A program made the translations under genes and the position numbers. 64,000 nucleotides of DNA from Acholoe squamosa (Eukaryota > Annelida > Polychaeta > Phyllodocida > Polynoidae): the NCBI GenBank assembly GCA_949317995.1, contig OX439045.1, forward strand, positions 47,573,693 through 47,637,692. Direction: 5' to 3'. This document shows, piece by piece, positions 43,774-53,482 of this stretch (the stretch's first letter is position 1; each line of letters begins with the position of its first letter). The notes under the pieces are model-generated. The model did no database searches, had not been told where the DNA came from, and saw nothing but the letters and a program-made list of their open reading frames with translations.

Positions 43774-44444
43774 CAGGGACTACGAGAATGACATACTTAA
43801 GTAATCATGTATCCCTCTCAGTGCAAAACAATGAGAAAATACAGTACTCAATTGTCCCTAAGCCGTCGCCGTCCAGGATAAAGTATTTACAATACTAGAC
43901 ATTTCATGAACGAACAAGTTTGTTGAAAGAATAAAGGTAGTGGTAACACGTAGTTAGTATGTTAAATATCCTGAGGCATGGGCACGACTGCCGATTAATT
44001 GGATCGGGACGGTCCAATTGCTCGTCTAGCTGAAGTAGGAGCCAAAGCTGCCGTGTTGCCAGCCAGAGCAAAACTAGGCCCCGTTGCTCTGGGGGCTCAG
44101 ACAGCCAGGATCTCTTCCTCCCATTCACGAGTAAGCGACTCACGGCAAACAAGTCGCCCTCCAAGAGAAACATGCTGGAGGGAGCATGCCCCCCAATGGA
44201 AACATGCTGGGGGAGGCATGTGGATAGAAAAGAAAAGATCAGACCCCTTTCGGCTGGGGATGCCAGAGACCCAGCATGGGTAGTAGAGAAAAGGTCACAG
44301 AGAAGACAGAATAAAAGAGAGAATGAGCGCCCTTCAAGATGGATGCTGAAATCCCAGTCCTGCTTTTGGTACTCTTTGGACCAGGCTGATCAGTACATAA
44401 GCCGGGGCGGAATTTGTTGACCCTCCAAGCCCCATTTGGAGGGG
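43774..44444 (-). other. LINE 5' leader
   Basis: Sequence between the target duplication and the ORF1 start, GC-richer than the surroundings. It should contain the element's internal promoter, but no specific motif stood out. Confidence 0.5.
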
Positions 44445-44840
44445 ATAGTTGCCCCAGGTCTTCCAAAACTGGTTACTGTTATGACTTTCTAACATTGTTT
44501 CGAGTTCTTGAGATGATTTCTTTTTGCCTTTTGAATCACCCTACCATAGTTTCTATTTAGTACTCCAAATCTTATTTTGTTCTCTTCCACTTGCAAGTCA
44601 TGTGACTTACTGAACTCATGAGCATCTTTCTTTGCATTACGACATTCATCATTATACCATTTATTACAAGGGAATGTAGAGAGTGATCTCCTAGGTGCAC
44701 TTTTACCCAAAGGACTAGCAATATCAAAAGTTTTATAGTATAGCTCAGTTATTTGCTCCATGTCAATAATATCATTTGTAGCTAAGCAGAGTAGATCTTC
44801 CTTGACAACCTCACATTCTGTACCAGTACTTTTAAAGTTT
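44445..44840 (-). pseudogene. LINE-B fragment (upstream part)
   Basis: On the minus strand it reads CEVVKEDLLCLATNDIIDME, then an endonuclease-RT linker (CNKWYNDECRNAKKDAHEFS and YGRVIQKAKRNHLKNS). After a one-base frame change it reads ESHNSNQFWKTWGNY up to the insertion point. It continues at 38161 downwards. Confidence 0.78.
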
Positions 44841-45953
44841 TTTTGTTTTTTTTTATGTCTCTATCCTTGTCGGATCCCACTTGTATTTCATATGTTTGTT
44901 ACCAGTATCTGTACCTGTCTTAAGTTTTACAACAGCACCCTTAATACTATAGGATTAGTCTAAAGAAGGGGTGCGACTTATAGGAGGGTGTTTTACACTA
45001 TAAAACAATACTGAATTGCCCATTTTCAAGCCTTGGGTGTGGCTTTGGTGTAGCTTCTCCCAAAGTCAGGGTGCGGCTTATATGAGGGATGTGGCTATTA
45101 CGAGAGAACTTTAATACGGTAACGGTATTTTTATATTGAATGCGCCAAAGCAAAATTAAGAAGTAGGAAAAAGTAGGCCCTAGGTATTTTGGAGAAAAAG
45201 TAGGAAAAATAGATAACGGAGGGTATTATCGGACACTTAAGACATCATTTTTAGTTCACTACCATTTTCTTGCCATAAATTTCTACCATGAAGCCCCAAA
45301 CATATTGCATCTTCCATTATTGGTATTTGAGCTATAGATTGAGTGAAAATGATATTTATGGTGTTTCTCAATGATCAAGAGTTATGAGCCGTAAAGCAAG
45401 GAAGCTAAAATCTGAAATTGGAGGGTATTACCGGACACAGAGGGTATTACCGGACACTTTGAAATTTTTGTTCCCTTAGCAATGGTTATAATTATATTAT
45501 TCACTAACAGACAACTGGAGCTGTTTCAGTATGTCTAAATACCTACTTCTAAGGCTATTAATCCTACTTGAAATGGATAAATGCCCAGAAACACCCAATA
45601 GTTGCAAGGTCCAACGCCGGGGTTCAACGCACCCTATATTCAATAAACAGCACCTTGCCGATTGCCAGAACATTGATGCTAATAAAAACATCAGTCCAAG
45701 TCATTGTAGACTAATGTTTCAATATAAATCAGAGTAATAGGCCTATCTATGTAACATTTTTAAGAACTTACATTATGCCGATATCTCTGCAGTAGTTAAG
45801 AGTTAATTCATGTTAATCATGCTCTTAATTATGGTTATTGTTAGGACACATTATGGCCATATATAAGTACACCGACCCGCTGTGAGTTACTCCTGCACGT
45901 GCAATGGTCTGTTATACCTATATTACCTAAATATTCCAGTCAGAAAGTAAATA
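44841..45953. other. No gene; decayed MITE and GTATTACCGGACAC motifs
   Basis: A degenerate copy of the CCGTAAATTCTCTC MITE lies about 44965-45117. AAGTAGGAAAA repeats lie about 45155-45205. The motif GGAGGGTATTACCGGACAC or a close variant occurs near 45218, 45420 and 45440. No exon is supported. Confidence 0.45.
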
Positions 45954-46627
45954 CAGTAAAATCTCTTTACAACGAATCCTGTTATAACGAAATTTCGGTT
46001 ATAACAAACAAAATGCTTGTTCCCGAATCATTACCATACATTTCTTTAGTAAAATAATCCCTATATAACGAAGTTTGGGCACCAGAATTCGGATACAACA
46101 AACAAATCTGACTGAAAATGTATGTCTTGTGGTAGTTTTTAGAGCTCCTTTGATCAGGACCCCCCCCTACCACCAACTCCCTGTCCCTAGTTTAAAGGCC
46201 AGGAAGGATGGGGATACATCAAAAGGGGGTCACAGCCTTTGAATAGGACTTCTCACGCCCCCCCCTCAACTACCTGTCGGAGTGTGCCCAGTAAGGCCGG
46301 GAAGGATGGGGATACATCAAAAGGGGGTCACAGCACTACCTTTATAACGGCATCTCCCCCCCCCCCTTCCACATATGAATTCTGATTTTTTCTTTTTCCT
46401 GTTGGGAATTTTGAAAATTGGGAGATTTGCAAATTCGCATTGACCAGTGATTGGCATCCCTATTCAGAGGGACGTCATAGCATTTAACAGAACTCCCATC
46501 CCTTTCTTTAATAGTGTCTATACCTGGTTTCAAGGGCTATAAATTCTCTTATTTGGATACTACGAAATTCGTTTATAACGAATTATTTTGTTTGTCCCAA
46601 GCAGTTCGTTATAAAGAGATTTTACTG
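45954..46627. mobile_element. 674-bp pogo-type MITE
   Basis: The ends CAGTAAAATCTCTTTACAAC and its near-complement (ATAAAGAGATTTTACTG) are flanked by TA. CAGT-starting ends with an ATAACGAA motif and TA duplication are typical of pogo/Tigger-like elements. The interior repeats a GGGGATACATCAAAAGGGGG segment. No transposase is encoded. Confidence 0.82.
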
Positions 46628-47179
46628 TATACATAATATAAGCTATAGAGGCAGTGTTTTGCAACATTATTTGATTGATGAGTGATCCAATGCGGCTTAC
46701 CTATACTCTTCTTATAACTATACTACCAAATATGCATCACCGTTGGCATGATTCTTCGTCCAATGTTCTTTGTTGTTTGGGGAAAGCATAACATGACAAA
46801 TCAAACATCACAATAGCTCCACCACTAACAGTTATATTTTCATCATAAATGACCTGTCCCCAAACCCTGGTGCCTTTCTGCACAAAATAAGATGGAGTAA
46901 TGGATATTCACAGTACTCATGAGCCAAAAAAATTAGCATCTAAAAAAATATATCATGCAGGCGTCCGGTAATACCGTCCAATACCTGAAAATAGAGGGTA
47001 TTACCGGACACCCCGAAAATCACCACAAAGAGACTAGATAATTACACATGGTCACCAGAACCCAGCTCTAAGACCCTATAATAATCAAGTTTATCACTAA
47101 TTTGCACAAATATGAAGAATTTGTGAACATGAAATTTCCATCAAAAATATCAACGAGCTTATCAGTTTAGTTAACATAG
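46628..47179. other. No gene recognised
   Basis: Contains two inverted GTCCGGTAATACC/GGTATTACCGGAC motifs near 46970 and 46995. Nothing else was seen. Confidence 0.4.
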
Positions 47180-48058
47180 GTCCAGATAAGACCCTGCCTT
47201 GACTATGGCTGCGAGGTATGGGGCCTGACTAAGGGAAATAAGGTGGATAAACTAGAGTCCATACACCTAAGGTACTTAAAATCAATGTTGAGTGTTAGAA
47301 AGCAGACAACAACAGCTGCAGTATATGCAGATACAGGGAGGGTACCTCTAAAAGCGCAATGGGAAATTCGAGCACTCAGGTACTGGGAAAGAATTGTAAA
47401 CCTCCCAGAGTCACACATACTACGTAAGTGTTACAAGAAGCTAACTTTGCTTGAAGATGCTGGTCAGATAAATTGGTGCAGTAATGTTAAATGCTTGTTG
47501 AACTCACTAGGTCAGCGATATATTCAACTCTGGATTAACCAGACAACTTCCGACAACCCTAAAGCTATCACTGCTGTAACTGGACCGATAAATAGGAAAT
47601 ATATAGAACAAATAATGAATGAAATAACATCAGCTGGTGAAGGAAAAAAACTAAGAACATACAAAACATTCAAAACTGAGTTTAGGCTTGAAAGTTATCT
47701 ATTCTGTATCCCTAACCAAGCCCACCATACAGCATTAGCTCGTTTTAGACTCAGCTCTCACAACCTGGATATAGAAACAGGAAGGCATTGCCGGCCCCCA
47801 AAACCTGTGTGTGATCGGATTTGTCTATATTGTTCTAGTGGCCTTGTAGATGATGAAATACATTTTCTCATCCAATGTGACTCTCATAGTGTATCAAGAC
47901 AGTTGTTTGACAATGTTATGAATGAAAGAAATCAAAACTATCATGAATTGAATGATGTGGAGAAATTCATCTCTGCTATGAACAATACTCATACTGATGT
48001 CATCAAAGCTCTCGCCAAGTTTATATACAATGCATTTAGACAGAGACAGGAACTCTAA
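47180..48058 (+). pseudogene. LINE-C C-terminal fragment
   Basis: It reads IRPCLDYGCEVWGLTKGNK, the usual end of a LINE RT thumb domain, and runs without a stop to 48058. It includes a cysteine-histidine segment (CRPPKPVCDRICLYCSSG, then DDEIHFLIQC) typical of LINE C-termini. The upstream RT core is missing, so this is a 5'-truncated copy. It lies on the strand opposite LINE-B, and its relation to that element is not established. Confidence 0.8.
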
Positions 48059-48179
48059 TTGCTAGCCTATGTAACAGCTGTGTATCCTATGATATTTATG
48101 TAATCATTACTGTAACAAAGAGTGGGTATGTGTGCCAGGAGAGAGAGGGATGGAGAAAGAGAGAGAATTAGTGTGCGTA

Positions 48180-48186
<7 letters not shown>

Positions 48187-48222
<36 letters not shown>
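48187..48222. repeat. (GA)n microsatellite
   Basis: A GAGAGA run of about 35 bp in the 3' flank of LINE-C. Confidence 0.95.
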
Positions 48223-48223
<1 letters not shown>

Positions 48224-48240
48224 AGAGAGTGATAGTATTT

Positions 48241-48788
48241 TGTTTGTTTGTTTGTTTAGTTTTACGTCCGGGGGCCATCAAGGAACTCAGACATTCAAGG
48301 TTTCTCGGACATTAAGTCCTTTCTTTTCTTTTTGGACAGGTATTTATATGCTGCTTGCCCGACACAGCAGTGACCGAATCTATGAATGACCGAATCTATA
48401 AGATGAATGACCGAATCTATGAGGAGGGTCGAGGGGAAAAACCGCTACCGGGGCTTCATTCCCCTACTCTTTTCGAAGGATAGCAAGTGTTCTTTTATTT
48501 GCCTAGTCCCATAGGCAGGGCCAGACAAACCACGGCCTTTGATCACTCAGACATGGTTCACTGAGGGGGAATCCCATGGCAAAAAACAAGCATGTAAGCC
48601 CAGGCCCGCGCATATGGACACCAGCTGCCCACATGCTCACCCCAAGACACAAGAAACCCCAAGTTTGTCGCCTTTTACGAATCTGGTATGCCCACTGTTA
48701 GTATGGAAGGAAATTTCTCCTTGTGGACTCCCAATGAAGTTATTCTGCTCCTTCATGCCCTCACATGAAAGTCCCCACTCCACAGGGG
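48241..48788 (-). mobile_element. TTTG-tailed retroposon, copy 2
   Basis: Nearly identical to 14303-14852 from the TTTG tail through TTTTACGTCCGGGGGCCATC and CCGAATCTATGA repeats to CCACTCCACAGGGG. It is flanked by the approximate direct repeat GTGATAGTA / GTGACAGTA. The minus strand is its sense orientation. It lacks a long ORF. Confidence 0.72.
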
Positions 48789-48832
48789 TGACAGTAAGAC
48801 TTAGACTTAGACGTAGAGTTGAGTAGTGGACG

Positions 48833-48835
<3 letters not shown>

Positions 48836-48897
<62 letters not shown>
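48836..48897. repeat. (TA)n microsatellite
   Basis: TA dinucleotide run interrupted on its right by a pogo-type MITE that duplicates TA. A further TA-rich run continues at 49452-49490. Confidence 0.97.
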
Positions 48898-48900
<3 letters not shown>

Positions 48901-49451
48901 TAAAATTCTGTTACAACAAAGTGCTTGGAACAAGCAAAAAAATTCGTGGTAAACGAATTTCGTAGTAACCAAACAAAGGAATTTGGAGGTTAAAAAGTTA
49001 TTCCAACCCTACTTTGACATCTATGGCCGGCCAGGTGAGAAGAGGGGTGGCTGTAAACACACCCCCTCACACCTCTCAGATCTTCCCCCACCCACCCAGG
49101 TGAGAAGGGAGGCAGCTGAAGAAGCCCTATCAAAGCCACTCACACCTCTCAGATCTCCCCATTGCATATAGCCTGTGTATTCTGTACACTTTGATATCAT
49201 TTGAAAAGGTGTATTTATGACAAAATTACTTCATTATATCCAAATTCTGGTGCCAAAACTTCATTATATGTGACATGTACTGGGAGAAGGGGTCTTAAAA
49301 CCCCCTGCACTAAGCCCCATTTTCGCAGATCGTGTCACATATAGGGATTATTTTACTATAGAAATGTATGGTGATGATTTGGTATCAAGCATTTTGTTGG
49401 TTATAACCAAAATTTCGTTATAACAGGATTTGTAGTAAAGAGATTTTACTG
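48898..49451. mobile_element. 554-bp pogo-type MITE, second copy
   Basis: The ends CAGTAAAATTCTGTTACAAC and TAAAGAGATTTTACTG are flanked by TA. It shares internal GGATTATTTTACTA and GGTTATAAC strings with 45954-46627. A 71-bp insert lies inside at 49269-49339. Confidence 0.8.
49269..49339. mobile_element. 71-bp mini-MITE nested in the pogo-type MITE
   Basis: The ends TGTGACA and TGTCACA are flanked by TA. The other pogo-type copy has the uninterrupted junction (GTTATATAGGGATTATT on the complementary strand near 46060), so it is an empty site. A relative lies at 19050-19118. Confidence 0.78.
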
Positions 49452-49459
49452 TATATATA

Positions 49460-49495
<36 letters not shown>

Positions 49496-49512
49496 TAAAG
49501 AACCATTTATGT

Positions 49513-50730
49513 ATGACACATTATGGAAGGCCAGTGCGACATCCCAGTTCCCATTTGTTATTTGTCATTTGTCAATTGATAATTACGTCTTGCCAGTTGC
49601 TGATTGTTATTCAAAGTTATTGGCATTTGCCAGTTGCCAGTTGTCAATTGATACTTACGTCTTGCCAGTTGCCGATTGTTATTTAAAGTTATTGTCATTT
49701 GCCGGTTGCCATTTGCTAATTGCCACTTACGTCTTGCCACTTGCCGATTGTTATTTTCATTTGCCATTTGCCAATTGCCAGTTGCCACTTATGTCTTGCC
49801 ATTTGCCAATTGTAATTCTCATTTGCCATTTTCCAATTGCCAATTGTCACTTGTAGCTTGCCAATTGCCATTTGCCAATAACCATTCAGTAATTGTGGGT
49901 TAACAACCGTTAACAACTGGCATAGTGTACGCATAGTCAGCCAGTCGGTGCCGAGATACGGACGTAATGACTATTCCAGTTTACTCCAGACTAAGACACA
50001 ATTAAAGGGGGGCTAGCGCGGAAAAGTTGCAACGATCTGATTGGTCGAGGGGTGGTCACATGATTTTGTGCTAGTCGCCCTTTAACAATTGGCAAGTGGC
50101 AAATGACATCAAGCTAACAATTATTAACAATTATTTACAATTATTAATATTTTTTTAACAATTACTACCCAGGTAGCACAGAGACATTGGCATAACGTTG
50201 GCCCAACCATCGGCTTTACATAGGCTGCCCATCCTGCCAACGTAGGCCCAACAGTGCCAACCAAATGCCAACATAGGCCCAACGTTGGCTTTTGGTCGGC
50301 AAACATCAGCATCGGCAAATGGTTGGCCAGGGGCCGACTATTTGCCGATGTCCTGCCAACGTTGGGCCAATGTTGGCATTTAATTGGCAAATGCCACTGG
50401 TCGGGCCTACGTACGCCTGATGGGCAGCCAACGTTGGCCCTACGTTGGCCCGATGCGTCGGGCCAATGTTGGCAAATTTTTGTGTGCTACCTGGGTAATA
50501 ATTATTTACAATTATTAATATTTTTTAACAATTACTAATAATTATTTTCAATTATTAATATTTTTTAACAATTATTAACAATTATTTATAATTAAGATGT
50601 AAGTGGCAATTGGCAAACGGCAAATGATATTAACAATTGGCAAATGGCAAGACATAAGTAGCAATTGGTAAATGGCAAATGACAAATAACAAAAGGCAAC
50701 TGGGATGTTGCACCGGCATTCCATAACACA
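49513..50730. mobile_element. Fold-back element built of TTGCCATTTGCC repeats
   Basis: The outer ends pair imperfectly over about 60 bp (GACATCCCAGTT...TTTGTTATTTGTC against its complement at 50640-50730). Inside each arm are degenerate tandem units of about 8-14 bp made of TTGCCA, TTGCCAATTGCCA and similar strings. The right arm also has AACAATTATTA units. The centre is interrupted by a TA-flanked MITE (50168-50495). No ORF is meaningful here. Confidence 0.75.
50168..50495. mobile_element. 328-bp MITE, CCCAGGTAGCACA ends
   Basis: The ends CCCAGGTAGCACA and TGTGCTACCTGGG are perfect complements flanked by TA. The interior consists of GCCAACGTTGGCCCAA-like palindromic units in both orientations. 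It is inserted within the AACAATTATTA repeats of the surrounding fold-back element. Confidence 0.8.
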
Positions 50731-50732
50731 TA

Positions 50733-51017
50733 CCGTAATCTCTCGCGTATAAGAAGCGTCTTATACGCGAGGTTCTAGTTCTTTCTGGATCCACAAGGGG
50801 GACACTTCTTTTGATATGTCACACTCCCTTTAAGTCTTAATATGACATAGGGAAATTCAGGAGGTCCGTGAGTGCTTTAGCTACACATAGCTTTTGAAAT
50901 TTTCAAAATCCATTCAGTAGAAGAAAAGTTATGAATTTTTTTTATTTTTTTGACCATTTTCTAAAACTCTAGGTGCGTCTTATATGCGAGGTGCGCCTTA
51001 TACGCGGGAGATTACGG
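50733..51017. repeat. MITE, CCGTAATCTCTCGCGTATAAG ends, TA duplication
   Basis: It has the same ends and internal CTGGATCCACAAGGGGGACA string as 1001-1291, flanked by TA. Its left end directly abuts the right end of the fold-back element at 49513-50730. Confidence 0.82.
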
Positions 51018-51226
51018 TAGGTCAGTAATGACCTCTTTTCTGCTGTCAATAAAATATATTATTATAATCTATTATGTAGGTCACATTAATAATCACAACT
51101 GTCAGTGTCACATGGTTTAAATGGTCTGTAAGTATTAAATTCAATATAACATATAAAATAAACCTCCTTGACTTTAACAGAGATGATTAAATGATCAAAA
51201 TAGTAAAATCTGGACTCATAATGAAT

Positions 51227-52220
51227 TAGGCACTGAAATACCTCCACTGTGTGAGTCTGCTGCAGGAGAGGTGTGAAACTGTGATAAAGCTGAAACTGGG
51301 TAGTGTTAAACTCTCCTTTCCTTGCAAGCTTATTCTGAAGCTATTTACTGGAGGATCTTTACAAACAAGGGCTCATTTTAACAGGCTTGGCTAGACCTTT
51401 AAAATGATTATTTTTTGTACAAGGTTGAACGCAGGGAATTTTGCCTTTGACCCCATCAAAGTTCAACTAAAAGTTTAGAACCATTTTATTATGAGAAGAT
51501 CATTGAGCACCTAAAATTAAATGGTTCCCACCTGTTCTATGGTTAAAAATGATCTAGAAAATGTTTTCTTTTTCTTTTTCTAAGGGGCTGCAGTATGTTT
51601 GACAGACCCTGCAAACTTTTTGGGCAAGATTATCTCTGGACACTTATCCCAACCTCCCCAATGTTGGGCACTTACCTATCAGTTAAGACCTTATTGTATG
51701 TATTTTATATGGTGGGAAATTGATAGCTATGATAAAAATAAGTAGTTTTGCTTTTTAGATGAAGTTATTATGTCCATTTAAATGGAAGTTATGATCATTC
51801 AAACGTCCTGAGTCAAAGACGATATTCTGCCGTGGTTCTGTCAGAGCGCACAGTTCAAGGGAAAAGATGACATCAAAAATTTGCTTTTACATTGTTTGAT
51901 TATGATAAAATGTATCATTATTTACATTCTTGAGGGTATATCTTGCTTATCTGAAAAGAAAATTGCCCAAAATAATCATTTTATTGATCTAGTATACCTT
52001 GGATTCATCTTGCTTGATCACAAAATTAGATCCAAATTAAACTCTTAAATATGGCAGAATTCTGGGTCTGATTTGGTACATTTGACCGGTCGTAATTCCA
52101 CTTAAAATTGACATAGAGACTTCATTTAAAAAGCAAATCCACTTCTTTTCTCAAGATCCATCCATTGATCATTAGATAGGTTTAATGGGATAAAGTCTTG
52201 AAATATTAGGTAAGTGCCTA
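51227..52220. mobile_element. TAGGCAC element, copy B, 7-bp target duplication
   Basis: It begins TAGGCAC and ends TAGGTAAGTGCCTA, flanked by AATGAAT at 51220-51226 and 52221-52227. It is collinear with copy A (9172-10489) but lacks the 318-bp nested MITE, so it records the pre-insertion state. No transposase is visible. Confidence 0.85.
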
Positions 52221-52334
52221 AATGAATTATCAGATTTCAAGTGTCCGGTAATACCGCCGGTAATACCCTCCGTCCGGTAATACCCTCCGTTAAATCATAA
52301 AAAAATAGGAAAAAGTAGGATTGCCGGACACCTT

Positions 52335-52606
52335 GGAGGCCGTTTCACCGCGTTCATCAATCAAACACGGACGTCCGTCTCCGCAACACGGACGTCCGTC
52401 TTTGCAGAGACGGACAGTTTCGGTTTTAGGGTCCGTAGTTGGAACACAGAGGGGGTAGGGGGCAGTAGGTGTACGAATATGGACATAAAATGTGGTACAC
52501 GGACATAGCGGTAGCGATAGGCTGTCATCGTCTGGCCTATCTTTGCAAAGAGTGTTGCAGAGACGGACGTCCGTGTTTTATTGATGAACGCGGTGAAATG
52601 GCCTCC
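52335..52606. repeat. MITE-like element, GGAGGCCGTTTCACCGCG ends
   Basis: The ends GGAGGCCGTTTCACCGCGTT and its complement pair over about 45 bp with one mismatch in the outer part, and include ACGGACGTCCGT palindromes. A related end starts immediately after it (52609-52650). A decayed relative of that end is in an intron near 57606-57650. Confidence 0.72.
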
Positions 52607-52870
52607 TGGAGGCCGTTTCACCGCGTTTATTATCCTATTATTAAACACGGAGGTTGAAGGTGGACCCCTTCGTGGACTCCATAAAAAAAAGATAGCAAAA
52701 CCGTTTCTGTTGGTAATCCGTAATACCCTCCGTCTTATTGAAATAAACGCGGACCCTTATTATTAAGGGCGGACATAAGAACACGGACGTCCGCGTTCAA
52801 CCCTCCGCGTTTATTACAGTACCCTCCGCGTTTAATAGAAAGACAAGTGTACCCTCTTATGTATGGCGCC
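52607..52870. repeat. Cluster of CGCGTTTA and ACCCTCCG motifs
   Basis: Contains repeated TACCCTCCGCGTTTA, CGGACGTCCGCGTT and TTATTATTAAGGG strings. These look like pieces of the neighbouring GGAGGCC-type elements, ending just upstream of the promoter of the next gene. Confidence 0.5.
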
Positions 52871-52899
52871 AAATCCATGATTTTTTATCGGGGAACCCC

Positions 52900-53012
52900 G
52901 GGAAACTCCCAGTGACGTCATGAATTATGGGATGTTGGAGGTCCGCCATCTTCTTCCGGTTACCGCGGAAGGTTGTTTTCATGTCATTTTTCGGCGAAAG
53001 AAGAGTAAAGAA
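52900..53012 (+). promoter_or_regulatory. TATA-less promoter candidate with CRE, YY1-like and ETS-like sites
   Basis: A full CRE palindrome TGACGTCA is at 52913-52920, CCGCCATCTT (YY1-like) at 52943-52952 and CTTCCGGT (ETS-like) at 52953-52960, 50-100 bp before the proposed ATG. This grouping is common in broadly expressed animal promoters. No TATA box is seen. Confidence 0.55.
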
Positions 53013-53033
53013 ATGCCTAAAGCAGCAGACAAG
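53013..53033 (+). CDS. Exon 1, MPKAADK
   Basis: A 21-bp coding exon starting at ATG 53013 and ending at GTGAGA. This ATG was chosen because its frame opens into the acidic segment of exon 2. An ATG at about 52980 reads into a different frame. Confidence 0.65.
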
Positions 53034-53482
53034 GTGAGAGAAAACATCTTATGTATGTGAGGGGGCAAGAAGAAGGTAACGGTGTTCTCTTAGTGGCCTG
53101 TCATTGTCGCGCAGTGACACATTAAAGTTATTACCGGTGGCTGTCTGCTTAGCAGTCTCTGTCACTGTCACTCCTGTCAGGTCTACACCAAACGAAACAC
53201 ATGAAGAAGGCCTTCATATCGGGTTGGGAAGGAGGGGTGCTCTGTTTTTATCCTTGAGAGAAGAATGGAGACTAAGGGGTAGCACATAGGGTAACAGTTG
53301 CTTGAACAGGCCGGTCCAACTTGGAATACCTTTGATAAAAGGACAGGGTGACATACAGGGCTCATTTGGGTGAGAGAGTGTGTGTGTGTGGGGGGGGGGG
53401 GTTGGGTCCTTTTGTGGTTTTCATAATATCTATTCCATCTTAGGCTTTAAAACATGTTAATTTTTTTTTCTTTTTTCTGCAG

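Larger units (their letters stand above)
38162..44444 (-). mobile_element. Two-ORF LINE inserted in LINE-B, 14-bp target duplication
   Basis: The insertion is bounded by the exact direct repeat ATAGTTGCCCCAGG (38148-38161 and 44445-44458), and removing it restores the LINE-B frame. On the minus strand it has about 670 bp of 5' leader, ORF1 (42415-43773), ORF2 (38750-42418), an A-rich run (38667-38697) and further 3' sequence. The 3' sequence includes a truncated TTTG-tailed retroposon (38350-38410) and a GTCGAAATGGCGT tail ending in TACC repeats. Both ORFs are open, so it is a young insertion. The part 38162-38660 may contain smaller nested retroposons. Confidence 0.8.

Noticed and set aside
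49550..50710. Possible CRISPR-like array of TTGCCA repeats
   Set aside because: Units are short, degenerate and lack unique spacers of constant length; the genome is eukaryotic and the arms are inverted.
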